DNA of 64,000 bases, from NCBI GenBank assembly GCA_947623455.1, contig OX392530.1, positions 33,387,405-33,451,404 of the forward strand, in the 5' to 3' direction. Position numbers and translations under genes: made by a program. The stretch comes from Mimachlamys varia (Eukaryota > Mollusca > Bivalvia > Pectinida > Pectinidae). Under the pieces are notes generated by a model. That model ran no database searches, was not told where the DNA came from, and saw only the letters and a program-made list of their open reading frames with translations. The number at the start of each line of letters is the position of its first letter. Position 1 is the stretch's first letter. This document shows positions 1 through 11,229 of the stretch, piece after piece.

Positions 1-95
1 TTCCTCAACCTACAAAACCTGGCACGTCCTTAAATAACCCTGGCTGTTAATAGGACGTAAAACAAAATAAACCAAACCAAATCAACGTTGTGACA
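1..95. repeat. dispersed repeat tail at left edge
   Basis: The stretch carries a CCTGGCTGTTAATAGGACGT core followed by an A-rich AAATAAACCAAACC tail. This is the kind of short 3' tail seen scattered through mollusc genomes. It is cut by the window edge, so the element type cannot be decided. Recognition rests on memory of such tails, not on a second copy in this window. Confidence 0.35.
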
Positions 96-270
96 CTCTC
101 AAATAATCAGAGCATGAAAATGTAAATACAACTCATACACAAGTGTGATTGTGCACCTAAAAATGTAGTTTAAACAAAAAGTACAAATGAAAACATCAGT
201 ACCTGACATCGGCAGTAGAATTCTGTGATAGTTTATCAATCTAGTTTTACTCTGTTAATAGTCATTATAT

Positions 271-526
271 CATACTTGCCAACCCTCCCTACAAAGGAGA
301 GAGACTCCCGATTTTGGACCCTAAAATGTTGCATTTTCAACTTTGGAATTTGCTTAACTCTCACTGTTTTTAAAGATATGATGATTTCTGAAAGAAGCGC
401 TCAAAAGAAGCCATTTAAAAGTGTTATTTTTTCATCTGAATGTACATGTATACATACTATTTATGTTTTCAATTCTGAGCACGCGTTATCTCCCCCATGG
501 AAATTTTTAAAAAGTTGTCAAGTATG
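271..526. repeat. small DNA-transposon-like repeat with short inverted ends
   Basis: It starts CATACTTGCCAACCCTCCC and, read from the other strand, its far end starts CATACTTGACAAC. That gives 13-bp near-identical inverted termini around about 256 bp. The GAGACTCCCGATTTT segment after the left end resembles a repeat common in aquatic animal genomes. The open frame across it (225-536) has no recognisable domain and is best read as repeat sequence. Confidence 0.45.
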
Positions 527-709
527 CTATATATAGCAGATAACCCACCGGCTATCTGAAAATGTTTTAAATTATAAAAACATTTTTTTGGGTGTGTAAG
601 CTGTAATAAGGAGCGGACAATACGCAACACATTACCGTAGATATAACGCTTTAATAAATGGTCTATATCATGCCAAATATTGTATATCATTTTCATCCAT
701 TACTCTTAC

Positions 710-936
710 CTTTTCCACTTCTGTTAACTATAATGACAGAAGTGACACTATACGTGTTCTGTAAGTCCACCTGCCACCAATGGTTGTCCAGGATTGATGC
801 CACGTGACTACACGACCCATCAAAAAAGTTGGAGTTCTTATCGCCATCGTTAGCTCTCCAAGCGAATCCCTGAGGACCCCCTAGCCAGTCATCAAATAGA
901 GAGGACTGACTCGCTGGCTTGTTGAGGGACAGATTA
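710..936 (-). CDS. fucolectin/FTP-domain (F5/8 type C-like) protein, one internal exon
   Basis: This exon encodes the first half of a fucolectin-tachylectin-4-pentraxin (FTP) domain, a calcium-dependent fucose-binding beta-barrel found in secreted lectins. Visible family marks are NLSLNKPASQSS at the start, the NDGDKNSNF segment, the GSCSH motif, the HWWQVDL strand and the SVTSVIIVNRS strand. An acceptor (TTGTTCAG) precedes the exon and a good donor (G|GTAAGA) ends it at 710. The phases are split: the exon enters with one base completing a Ser codon and leaves after one base. The Cys-rich second half of the domain must lie beyond the left edge. Upstream exons were not found; the upstream intron carries the Penelope-like remnant at 980-1995. 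Whether it is a live gene or a lone exon cannot be told here. Confidence 0.75.
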
Positions 937-979
937 CTGAACAACACATTCGTGTCTTCTACACAAACGTCGTTTTGGC

Positions 980-1995
980 AAACACCTGAAATTGATATCA
1001 GTTATCATGGAGGATACTTTGTGAAAAACACGACAAATGCTAAGAGGAAATATACTGAAGAAGATACAGTAAGGATGATTGTCGACAATATTTTTGCTGA
1101 GTTTGGAGGAAAGATTTTCCAGCAGACTGTTAGCATTCCTATGGGAACAAACTGTACCCCATTCTTAGCTGACATGTTTTTTTCATACGAGGCTGAATTT
1201 GTGGAAGAGCTTATCAGGAAAGGTAACAAAAACGTTGTCAAATCTTTTAATTTCACTTTCAGATTAACATATATCGACGATGTGTTGTCCATAAAAACAA
1301 GAAGTTTGCTGACCACGTCAATCGTATATACCTTCCAGAACTTGAAATAAAGGGCTCTTATACATCAGCTGCTTATCTCGATCTCTACTTAAACTACATG
1401 TACGACCAACATGGACAGCTTTCTACTGAGCTATATGATAAACTTGATAATTTCAATTTTCCAATTGTGAACTTTTAATTTCTTGATAGTAACATCCCTG
1501 TTTTTTTTCAACCTATGGTGTTTACATGTCGCATTGATTCGTTATTCTAGAGCTTGCTTTAAATATCGAGATGTTCGTGATCGTTGTCGACTGCTGATAA
1601 ACAAACAACACAAGGATTCAAGAGATGCGGGCTGATAAGAACTATCGGCAAGTTTAATGATCGCCATATTTGTCTCATTGAGAAATATTCTGTTTCTTTA
1701 AGTGATACGAGGACGGACGGAGTATACTCATTAGTGTGTTTCCTTGTTGTGATTGACAATGGTGACTCGGTTCTCATTTGAGGACTTGATGTTTACTTAG
1801 ATGTGACCAAGATCTACATTGCGGGTGTCGTCGATGAAGCAGAAGACGGTTAATCTTCTGGAACACCTGTTCTTATTCTCTTGTACTTTTACAAGGGTCT
1901 TCATGTAAATATTTCCTTTGTTCATATTTTGCCCCTAGTTTAATCGATTTTGAGCTCAGATTATGGTTTGGTTTACGCTTCGGTACTCTTTTTTT
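980..1995 (+). pseudogene. Penelope-like retroelement remnant (RT palm plus 3' region)
   Basis: The translated frame around 1000-1350 contains reverse transcriptase motifs: VSIPMGTNCTPFLADMFF (RT motif with the fingers/palm PMGT signature) and YIDDVLSI (catalytic YxDD). After a frame change at about 1340, the text continues as PELEIKG..., AAYLDLYL and TELYDKLDNFNFPIVNF, then in-frame stops. It is therefore dead. The 3' segment (1800-1990: a GAAGCAGAAGACG stretch, then TTTGCCCCTAGTTTAATCG and GATTATGGTTT) recurs at three other places in the window. The PMGTxxxPxLAD plus YIDD combination fits Penelope-like elements best; the family name is inference. Confidence 0.65.
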
Positions 1996-3433
1996 ATTCA
2001 CTTGTTATTGCATCAGTGACTAAAATTGTAAGTATAGGCTATGAAATAATATTTCACCTGTATGTTACTGTATGGTAAAAATGTCCAAGAAAAAAACATC
2101 ACTAGGACCTCATTAAAACATCATTCTTGTAATTATTGCAATGTATTTTTCGATTTCACGATATAAGACCCGAGAGAAATAAAGGCCATATTTCTTTTAT
2201 AATTACATAATTAAGAATATGCATCGTTTTCAAATGAGCATTCAATAACATGAACATGAATTACAGAAAATCAATCACATTACACCATAAAGAAATTGAT
2301 AAGACGAGAAATTCTGCAACGCCAGCTAGATCAGTTTCCCGTAAGATGCATTTATTAAAATTATATTACGTATAGTATTATGAAGATTACATAAGGTATT
2401 ATAACATGTTTCCAGATCCTGTTCTTTTGTACTTTGTTTTTTTGTGTGATTTAATTTGGAATTAATCATACCTGTCATTTGCTTGCATAATAAATACTTA
2501 TTTACATGGGCGAACAAGAGACACGAAACATATAAAGGAAGCTCATGTATCATTGCTTGTATTGTGCGACTCTGAAACCTACACTATCGGGTATCAAGGC
2601 AAGAAAAATAAACGAATATCCAACTTTATAAACATCGTGATAAATAACACTTCAGAAACTACATTTATGACAACTGTATCGCATTTCGCCAACACATTAG
2701 AAACTGTGACAATTAATTGTCAGCGACTTATAATTAGTGTTTGTGGTCAGGTATTTAAGTGGTCTAAACTTATTGTTAATATCCCTCCCTTCCTCCCTCT
2801 ATCCATTCCTTCAAATACGCAGCAGAAGACTTAAACAAAATTCCCTAAAAGAAAACAACTTGAAATGTACTGACGAAGCGTTCACAAAATAAGAAATCGG
2901 GATTACACATAAACAACCCGTGAGCCACATACTTTTGTAAAAATACAAGACGCCATGTTATCACACTAACGTTTATTTTCGGGCAATACCTATCACCTCT
3001 AAACTGTCGGCTTTCCTACCAAAACGCTGTCTGAGACAGAATAGCAAATCTATATTTTTCTGAAATAATTACTTATTCCAACATGTCTGAATGTACCGGT
3101 ATAGAGTTATGATAAATGAACTAGTCTGAATATTGTCAATGACACTGTCACAAATCGTTTGTGATGAAAAACAAGAAATTCACGATGTTTACATTATAGG
3201 ATTAAACCAACGGACATGCAATCCATCATGCGCACTTTTCACAAGTTACGTTTTATCGATAAGTGTAAATTATGGTCTACCTGTCAGGCATTTTGAAAAT
3301 TTTGTAAAATGCACGTAACCGGAAAGGGGAAAACAAACGAGCGTGACAGAGAGGCGAACTCGCTAACTCATAAACCGCTTAACCGGTCGACGGTGATGAT
3401 TTGATATAATGATAATATACACATGCATATATA
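1996..3433. other. intergenic, nothing recognised
   Basis: AT-rich sequence with only short chance reading frames (for example 2553-2834 and 3133-3318), without domain-like composition or splice-site-bounded coding signal. I see no RNA gene and no long repeat here. Confidence 0.5.
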
Positions 3434-4036
3434 TATTAGTAACTGTGACCACTACATCATATATAACCGTCACATTAGTAACTGTGACCACTACATCATA
3501 TATAACCGTTACATTAGTAACTGTGACCACTACATCATATATAACCGTCACATTAGTAACTGTAACCGCTACATCATATATAACCGTCACATTAGTAACT
3601 GTGACCACTACATCATATATAACCGTCACATTAGTGACTGTGACCACTACATCATATATAACCGTCACATTAGTGACTGTGACCACTACATCATATATAA
3701 CCGTCACATTAGTAACTGTGACCCCTACATCATATATAACCGTCAGATTAGTGACTGTGACCACTACCTCATATATAACCGTCACATTAGTGACTGTGAC
3801 CACTACATCATATATAACCGTCACATTAGTGACTGTGACCACTACATCATATATAACCGTCACATTAGTAACTGTGACCACTACATCATATATAACCGTC
3901 ACATTAGTGACTGTGACCTCTACATCATATATAACCGTCACATTAGTGACTGTGATCACTACATCATATATTACCGTCACATTAGTAACTGTGACCACTA
4001 AATCATATATAACCGTCACATTAATAACTGTGACTA
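3434..4036. repeat. 39-bp minisatellite, about 15 units
   Basis: Unit: ACTGTGACCACTACATCATA followed by TATAACCGTCACATTAGTA, head to tail with 1-3 substitutions per unit (for example GTAACTG/GTGACTG and ACCGCT/ACCACT). Since 39 is a multiple of 3 and the unit has no stop in several frames, three long overlapping open frames appear on both strands (13-residue periodic peptides such as TVIYDVVVTVTNV). These are artefacts of periodicity, not genes. Confidence 0.95.
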
Positions 4037-4040
4037 AGAA

Positions 4041-4183
4041 GTGTGTTGACCATTCAGGGAGCAGTGTATTTTTTTATACAGAAATTGAACCTAGTTCAGT
4101 GCATTCCTCTTTATATCATGTTGCATTTGTGAGACAAAATTATGATATTTACAGCTAGTATGTGCAATTAAGAGAAACATGCT
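4041..4183 (+). repeat. dispersed repeat, short copy
   Basis: It starts GTGTGTTGACCATTCAGGGA and ends TAGTATGTGCAATTAAGAGA. The reverse complement of 25841-26057 has the same start and end and the same ATATCATGTTGCATTTGT core, but is about 75 bp longer internally. The two are therefore copies of one mobile sequence in opposite orientation, this one with an internal deletion. It abuts the 39-bp array, which may have grown at its edge. Confidence 0.6.
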
Positions 4184-4301
4184 TTTCCACTTATTCTAGT
4201 GCATCTCCAATATCGATAGCTTAAAGTAAGTTATTCAATGTACATATGAAAGTTGTTTCAATCTATATATCTATAAAACTTGTTACCAGGATTGCAAGGA
4301 C

Positions 4302-4680
4302 AGGTTAAAAAAGGGGCTATACCCCCGTCAAATAAAGTCTGCAAAAAGTTGCGATCGAACTTGGCCTTGCCCTTTAGGCAATTAACCTTATTATTAGGAT
4401 TCAAGAAAATCAGGTTATACTTTTTGTCATTCTCGACGAAAACAGACATTTTTTTGAAAAATAAAGGGCCATAACTCCGCCAAATAACATTAGCCAGAAT
4501 TGGCGATCAAACTTGGTCGAGACCTTTAAGAATTTTACCGGATAATCGAAAATATTTGTTGTTGTTATTGCGCGGAAACGAAGTGTGACAGATGGATGGA
4601 CATACAGACAGACAGAGCGACAAACGGGCAAACCCAAATTAGTATCCCCCGTTTCGGTGAAAACGGGGGATAAAATGTTT
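4302..4680 (+). mobile_element. pearl/CvE-like (non-autonomous Helentron-type) remnant
   Basis: Two diverged tandem units (from about 4302 and about 4462) share GGGGCTATA/GGGCCATAACTCCG, AAATAA, GCGATC(G/A)AACTTGG and CCTTTA blocks. They are followed by TTGTTATTGCGCGGAAACGA and a GACAGATGGATGGACATACAGACA microsatellite-like tract, ending at CCCCCGTTT...GGGGGATAA. A second copy of the last part lies at 25021-25256. The architecture (units of about 150 bp, then a GACAGACGG-type tract) matches bivalve pearl/CvE elements; this assignment is from memory of the architecture. Confidence 0.5.
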
Positions 4681-4789
4681 ATCATTTTTCAACAGAAGCG
4701 TATCAGATATACTTCATGTGGACATGTATGTGCATTTACTCACGCACGACATTGGCTTTTGTGTACAGGTAATTTATTTTTGAGGACTA

Positions 4790-5765
4790 AGTAAATAGGT
4801 TTATCCATTCATCCCAAATTTTGTTGAATTCTTTAATTTGCATGTTTTTTGTGATAATGTCTTTTGATGTATAAATGTTTGAGTTAAATATTGCTGTTAG
4901 CCAATAATTGAGAGATTTCCTTTGTTTTTTTGTTTTTTGTTTTTTGTTGTTGTTTTTTTGCGTTTGAGAATATGTACATGTATACCATTTGGTGTATATT
5001 ATGATGATATTAATTGGTTTGGTTTTATTAGTGTCTCCTATGCACCCAAAGAGGACTGTGCTTATATTAAGGTCGATTGTTTTACCCAGTTTATTATGTT
5101 TCCATAGTGATTTCCCATAGGTGTTGGGTGTTGGTGCAGCTCCAAAATAAGTGTTCTATTTTTTTCATGTTGTGCCTTACAGAGCGAGCAAATATCACAG
5201 TTTTTAATACCAAATGTTTTTAACTATGAATTGCTGGTAATGATCCGGTTCAAAATTTTATATTGGAATATATGAGTTAGATTAAAGATAATGGTGTGTT
5301 GCAACCCTTATTACAATGGTGTCTGCTTCAGTTTGCACTGGTAGAAGTACACCATTTATACCATCATACTTGTTGATGGATGAAGCGAAAGGTTAAGCTT
5401 TAATAAAATGTAAAATTGGCGCGATTGGGCAACCTAGCCTCGCAGATATCTTGAGATATGAAAATATTTTGAAATGGTACCATTCGTTTTTTTTTACATC
5501 TTTTTTTATCTTTGAACAGCCTCTGATTTTTTGCCGCAATATAAAGCTTTAGGACATCTATCTGTTCACATTCATCATTTTAGCTAACGAATGTTTTTTT
5601 TTCTGATCAAAGAAAATACTTACACCTTTTTTATTTTCCAAATTGGTATTTTCGAATATTTCTGGAATCAACCTATTTGTGCTAACAACGTTTTTATTGA
5701 TCGGGATGAAACAAAGTTGGAAGTAATGTTTTTACTCTTTTAGCTAATGTTGGAAATCTATATAT
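4790..5765 (-). pseudogene. L1/Tx1-like non-LTR retrotransposon remnant
   Basis: Read on the minus strand, this region is a decayed reverse transcriptase C-terminal half with many stops and frameshifts. Recognisable pieces, in order: TLLPTLFHPDQ (5700-5765), ENTNLENKKG..., GCPIAPILHFIKA with LASSI-like text and KYDGINGVLLPVQTEADT (5310-5430), then ILNRIITSNS, FGIKNCDICSLCKAQHEK (5170-5260, the zinc-binding region typical of L1-clade C termini), and STVLFGCIGDTNKTKPINII (5000-5070) followed by a basic tail. The order matches L1/Tx1 RTs. The catalytic YADD part is missing, which implies an internal deletion. Confidence 0.6.
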
Positions 5766-5878
5766 ATCATAATATCATTAGGCATTGTAGCCTTAGAATA
5801 TTGTTAAATCATTAATTAAATGCTATTAATTCATTTATTTGTATCGATATCTACATCTTACAAGGATGTGGATCTTTT

Positions 5879-5940
5879 CACTGTTCATATTTTGCCCCTA
5901 GTTTAATCGATTTTGAGTTCGGATTATGATTTGGGTTCTT
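5879..5940 (+). repeat. 3' tail of the Penelope-like family (fragment)
   Basis: The text TTTGCCCCTAGTTTAATCG, then TTTTGAGTTCGGATTATGAT, matches the tail of the 980-1995 remnant almost base for base. Nothing else of the element is attached. Confidence 0.65.
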
Positions 5941-7049
5941 GTCAATTGGAGATCTTGTAATCACTCAAAGTATCAGTATGTTTCACCAAACTCTAATTTG
6001 CTAATCAAAAGCGTTATTTTGAATTTTCTCTTTTTTATCATTTTCAAATTACTAATGTTTCTCTCCAAGATAGTTTGAGTATTTTGATTTTTTAATCTTA
6101 TGTATCTCTCTTATATTATGAAAATGAAATCTATGAAAGATAACAAGATCGGGGGAAAACGGTCCGTAACAGGTAAAAACAATTATACATTGATTAGATG
6201 TCGTTTCGAATTCATATTTAGAAAAGGTAAAATACAATAAAAGTACTATTTGGATCGGGTCTGCTTTCTAAATATGATAGTAAAGAATCTTTAAGGACCA
6301 TGCTTTCAGATGAAAGGATATGTATTATGAAATACAAAATATGAAAATAATAATTCTACCTTGTTCCGGTCTTGGGACATATAAAAGAGATCCTGAGATT
6401 TATTTCATCATTCAAGTCATAATTGAACTTTCCTAGTGTGAACAATTTTGACCCGTGACATTGTGTTTATGTTTTAAAGCAATAACACCTTATCATCGAT
6501 TGAGGTACACGGAAGCTTACCAATAACAATAGTAGAATGCATCGAAGTTTATATCGCAGTTAATATTTACGCTTGTCATATTATTACACGGAATATTTTT
6601 TCGCGATCACGTATATGCCCCACGAATTAGCGAAAATATAATCCCCGCAAAAACAACCGGCTATACAGTATTACATTATGAACAATTCATTTCAATTTCA
6701 CACCCAAGTTTATAATATTCCATTCGCTCTTTTAATAATCTTTTTTATCTATTGTAATGCTATATAGAAAGTAGAAAATCATATACACAGGAATACGTAT
6801 AAGAACTAAAATGAGGCACATAAAACTAGGGGGGGGGGGGGAGCAAAAAGAATGACACTTGGAAGATAGGAAGACAGAGGAAAGTAAAAACATTAAGACA
6901 AAATTATGCAAGAAATTCGAATTTTGTATTGTGTTAATACTTACCAACGTAAAAGAAATTAAGTAAGAAGAAAATCGTGTTTAAGTAATCCATTGTGTAG
7001 GTTGTATTGAGATTGTATTTCCAGGGTAAATCTGTCTAGGGTTTAACCC
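5941..7049. other. intergenic; one poly-G run
   Basis: AT-rich sequence without coding signal. It contains a run of about 13 G at 6830-6842, within an otherwise AT-rich context. The short open frames at 6052-6237 and 6732-6947 show no recognisable protein features. Confidence 0.5.
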
Positions 7050-7578
7050 TGAGCTACAGCCTGACTGTAGTTACTAACACTAAGTCCACAGCTGAGTTAC
7101 AGTCTAGCTGTAGTTTCTTACACAAAGTCCACAGCAGAGTTACATTCTGGCTGTAGTTTCTAACATATAGTCCACAGCTGAGTTACAGTCTGGCTGTATT
7201 TTCTAACACTAAGTCCACAGCTGAGTTACAGTCTGGCTGTAGTTTCTAACATATGGTCCACAGCTGAGTTACAGTCTGGCTGTAGTTTCTAACATATAGT
7301 CCACAGTAGAGTTACATTATGGCTGTAGTTTTAACACAAAGTCCACATTTGAGTCACAGTCTGGCTCTAGTTTCTAGCACAAATTCCACCGCTGAGTTAC
7401 AGTCTGGCTGTAGTTGAGTCACAGTCTGGCTCTAGTTTCTAAGACAAAGTCCACAGCTGAGTTACAGTCTGGCTGTAGTTTCTAAGACAGAGTCCACAGG
7501 TGATTGACAGTCTGGCTGTAGTTTCTAACAAATGGTCCACAGCAGAGTTAAAGTCTGGCTGTAGTTTCTAACACTTGT
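7050..7578. repeat. minisatellite of about 43-45 bp, about 12 units
   Basis: Unit built on GAGTTACAGTCTGGCTGTAG followed by TTTCTAACACAAAGTCCACA. Units vary (ACATATAGTCCACAG, ACAAAGTCCACAG) and one internal unit is shortened near 7405-7420. It passes directly into a second, distantly similar array at about 7579; both contain an AGTCTGG(C/A)TGTAGT core, suggesting a common origin. Confidence 0.9.
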
Positions 7579-8085
7579 ACTAAGCTCACACTGAAGTATC
7601 AATATTGATGTAGTTTCTTGTACTAAGCTCACCCTGAAGTATCAGTCTGGATGTAGTAACTTGTACTAAGCTCACACTGAAGTATCAATATTGATGTAGT
7701 TTCTTGTACTAAGCTCACACCGAAGTATCAGTCTGGGTGTAGTTTCTTGTACTAAGCTCACACTGAACTATCAGTCTGGACGTTGTTTCTTGTACTAAGC
7801 TCACACTGAAGTATCAGTCTGGATGTAGTTTCTTGTACTAAGCTCACACTTAAGTATCAGTCTGGATGTAGTTTCTTGTACTAAGCGATCACTGGCGTAT
7901 CAGTCTGGATGTAGTTTCTTGTACTAAGCTCACACTTAAGTATCAGTCTGGATGTAGTTTCTTGTACTAAGCTCACACTGAAGTATCAGTCTGGATGTAG
8001 TGTCTTGTACTAAACCATCACTGGCGTATCACTCTGGATGTATTTTCTTGTATTAAGCTCACACTGAAGTATCAGTATGCATGTA
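7579..8085. repeat. 43-bp minisatellite, about 12 units
   Basis: Unit: CTTGTACTAAGCTCACACTG then AAGTATCAGTCTGGATGTAG then TTT. A variant unit with ACTAAGCGATCACTGGCGTATC or ACTAAACCATCACTGGCGTATC occurs twice (about 7880 and 8010), spaced like a higher-order period. No coding potential is suggested. Confidence 0.9.
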
Positions 8086-9271
8086 GTTCAGTCGATGTGT
8101 AGCTTCTAGGATAAAATACGGACTGACTACAGAAAACTAATTAGCACATACAGAGGGAATGATAAATACAAAGGTGACATTACATAGACTGGATTTTATT
8201 GTCATGCCGTCATCCCTCGGTATACATTTTTAAACTGCCAGAAAGTTTAGAACGGTTGCAACCGTAAACGAATCCATTAAACTTACTGATGTATGCATAG
8301 TTCTGAGGTGATCTAGTGTACATCAGTGTTGATGAAAGTTTCATAATTTGCTGGATAAAAGACAGATGCTTAAATAGAATCGCATTTTGGAGCTTATTAT
8401 TTATCTATAAGGTTCGTCATTTTGCTATTGCTTTCCACAGTCCAATGTTTTCCGAAGATGTGCTAAAAGGAAGCCTACCGGTTCCAGATGTCATGATACG
8501 AGCCGAATGTAGTGTTGGATTTTCATAATGGAAATAGCTTTTTGTAAATTACAAAATATTGTCATAATAACATCCAGTTTCATGAAGAGTTACTTCACAA
8601 GTACAGCATTTCTATTTAAAAGCACATGTAGTACTAAGTTGTATGCATGAATTAAAGTGTAACAAACTACTGGTATGTGCCTGTTAACCTTTCCTATAAT
8701 CCAAATTAAGGATACACTGTACTACTAGCTTTGTGGGTGTTGCAAAGAAGAGGCACAGAAATAAAATTACAGGCGGGTGACATACATTGGACATCGGAAA
8801 GCAAGTTTGGCCTGGAAAGTTAAATATGAAGACATACGAGCTAATTCGTAGAATCACGAATGTAATTCTGTGGTAGAATTAATTTATCCCGCTTTCCCCC
8901 TTTCGTAAGGGGGTAATCATGGTGTAGGGACAAATCTTTTGTAATTTTCATGCTGCTGACACAAGATGTATAAACCCGATTTGAGACGTCCTAAGAGATG
9001 GACAATGGAAAAAACTGTTTGCTATCAACTCGAAAATGACGGACCCTAGTAAAACGCGAATCACAAATATCTCGTCTAGTATAGTATTTGCCTTGCTGAT
9101 GAAGCTTTGGTCTAAAATGACTGCATGCAACTGCAAGATTATTTTTTGCGACTAAAATGTCAAGGAACAGAATCCGTCAGCATCAGATCATAACAATAAT
9201 AAGTCGGTTTTTTCATATTCTTTCATATTATCAGTTGTTTCAAGCATGTAGTTATAAAAGTACTGTTTGTT
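8086..9271. other. intergenic, nothing recognised
   Basis: There are no convincing exons or RNA genes. The open frames at 8316-8528 and 8948-9136 lack domain features and were left out. Confidence 0.45.
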
Positions 9272-10012
9272 TAAGATTGACATTGCTTATTGAATACTCA
9301 TCTATTCACTCGTAACTTAGTTGATAGTCCTATGTGTTCGTGTAATATGTCTACTGAAACTACTGAACATTTCCTCCTCCAGTGTGCTAATTACCAGCAG
9401 CTTAGACTTCAATGTTTTAGTCGCCTTCCTCCCAATTATAACGTTAACCTTTTACTCCATGGTAGTTCAGAATTCCCTGTTCAGTTCAACGAAGTTATTT
9501 TTTATTGTGTTCAAAACTTCATCAGTCAGTCTAAACGTTTCTGAAAATATCATTACCTTCATGCCAGAAATCCTTTTATTGTTTTATCGTTTTGTTATTT
9601 GTTTACTGTATGCTTGCTTACAGTAAAAATTACAAGGACCATATGTACAGTCCCAATACTTAAATCAAGTACTGTATATATTTTGAACTAGAATTGGAAA
9701 CAATTAGTGCTTGTTCGACAAATTGCATTTCCTGTAGCTTTGATGCCCACCCTGATGCCACCCAGTGATCCCCATTCCGACCCCCGCACCCTTTCTCTTT
9801 CTTTCCCCTGCACATGTTATATAGATATATATATATCATATGTATGACACATGTATCATAATTTTGTCAATACCAGTCCATAGCTCATATCAATATCAGG
9901 AGACGGATTAACATAAGTACTGTGTACTTGTTTCTGTATCCTTACGTTTATATCATGTATGTATACTATTTCTATAACCATAATAAAATAAAGTTTAAAC
10001 TAAGATTGACAT
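9272..10012 (+). mobile_element. 5'-truncated non-LTR retrotransposon with 12-bp target-site duplication
   Basis: The same 12 bases, TAAGATTGACAT, lie at 9272-9283 and 10001-10012, bracketing a 717-bp insert (9284-10000). The insert encodes the C-terminal end of a reverse transcriptase ORF, followed by about 450 bp of 3' UTR with AATAAAATAAAG near its end. A 5'-truncated LINE copy flanked by a short direct repeat is the expected product of target-primed reverse transcription. There is no long poly-A tail; the end is TAAAATAAAGTTTAAAC. Confidence 0.85.
9287..9544 (+). pseudogene. RT C-terminal zinc-binding fragment of the non-LTR element
   Basis: About 85 residues remain open to a stop at 9544. 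LNTHLFTRNLVDSPMCSC begins it, then TTEHFLLQCANYQQLR follows. The C-x-C...H-x4-C spacing with EHFLLQC is the zinc-knuckle region found after the RT domain in Jockey/CR1/I-type elements. The reading frame is truncated by the 5' end of the insertion, so no start codon belongs to it. A related fragment is at 46487-46741 on the other strand. Confidence 0.8.
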
Positions 10013-10264
10013 CGGTTAAGATAACGAAGAAAACATTTTGTGTTTGAAACTTAAATTTTGACATAAAGAAATATTTGAGGAAAATACGTTTTGCTCTATA
10101 TCAATATCATTTTCGTACACCTCAAACCAACAACATGATAGCAGAACCCCAGGGAAAATAGAGAGAGAGAAAATCGGTCATGACTTTCCCTTCATATTAG
10201 ATTTATGATACGAGCTTAAAATTTTTCATTTTTGCTAGCCTCTGGCGAGCAATAGTGAAAATTT

Positions 10265-10700
10265 CTAAACGAGTATCTAAACAAGGGAAAGCTACAGTTG
10301 ATATTTGAGAATGATCCATCCAGTACTTATCAAGAAATAGTGGTAACCAAACTATTACTCTCAATTCCAAGATGGCCGCTTGTCGGCCATATTCTTTTTC
10401 GAATCTATCAAAAAATAGACCATGCACAATTCTGCACCAAAGAAAAGCTACACGAGAAATTTGAGATTGATCCATCCAGTACCTCTTAAGAAATAGCGAT
10501 CACAAGCTATTACTCACCAATCTTAGATAGACCAGACCCAACTAAGCCCCATGGGAAAATAACAGATAACATTTCAGAATCATCCCTCCAGTACTTCTCA
10601 AGAAATAGTGATACCAATAATTGAAGCCAACCATCTGTGTATACTGAAAGAAAGATAGAAAGACAGAAAGATAGAGAAACAGAAATGGAATTAATGTTAA
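10265..10700 (+). repeat. degenerate tandem repeat with GAAA/GACA tract (pearl/CvE-like)
   Basis: Three diverged units of roughly 110-150 bp carry the blocks GAAAGCTACA, TTTGAGA(A/T)TGATCCATCC, AGTACTT(C/A)TCAAGAAATAG and ATTACTC. They begin near 10285, 10437 and 10550. The last is followed by AGAAAGATAGAAAGACAG repeats (10645-10685). Units followed by such a tract is the same design as at 4302-4680, though the sequence differs. Short open frames here are incidental. Confidence 0.6.
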
Positions 10701-10904
10701 GGATATTGACAGAGAAGAGCTTGTCATAGTGATTAGCAATGCTCACACAAACTGTATTAAAGGAGCACAGGTTACAGCGTTACTTTACATCACCTGCACA
10801 TAGCATATTTAATGTTAAGGAGTACTCAGTCTAAAGGGAATTAATGTGAATTAGTATACGCCGAATGAAAACTATCCGTTTCAAGAAAAACTCAGAAAAC
10901 ACCG

Positions 10905-11150
10905 TAGTTTCAACAAAACCATAATTCAAACTCAAAATTAAACTAGGGACAATATATGAGCAAAGGAAAGATTTACACGTATACCCAAAATATGCCAGAC
11001 AATAAGACCATGTGTTCCGGAAGAGAAAGCTTCTACTGCTTCATCGAAGACACCCGCCATGTAAGCATTGATCACATGCAAGTAAATGTCAAGTTCTCAA
11101 AGTGAGAACTGGGTCATCATTCTCGATTAAAACACGCTCTCTAATAAACA
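10905..11150 (-). repeat. 3' region of the Penelope-like family
   Basis: Read on the minus strand it carries the same blocks as 1800-1990: GTCTTCGATGAAGCAG, a CTCTTCCGGAACAC-like block, then GTCCCTAGTTTAATTTTGAG and TTATGGTTTTG. No RT coding part is attached. It lies just upstream of the 32-bp array. Confidence 0.65.
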
Positions 11151-11229
11151 TATTTAAAAAACAAACGTCTAACTTCATAGAGAATGACGTCTATGAGTAA
11201 GTGTTGTTTTAACAGAAGGATGCTTACAA

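Noticed and set aside
225..536. 103-codon plus-strand frame
   Set aside because: Lies across a repeat with inverted ends (271-526), with no protein features.
3363..4158. Long overlapping open frames on both strands (218, 249 and 192 codons)
   Set aside because: Period of 39 bp, a multiple of 3, with no stops in several frames. Periodic peptides on both strands at once indicate an artefact.
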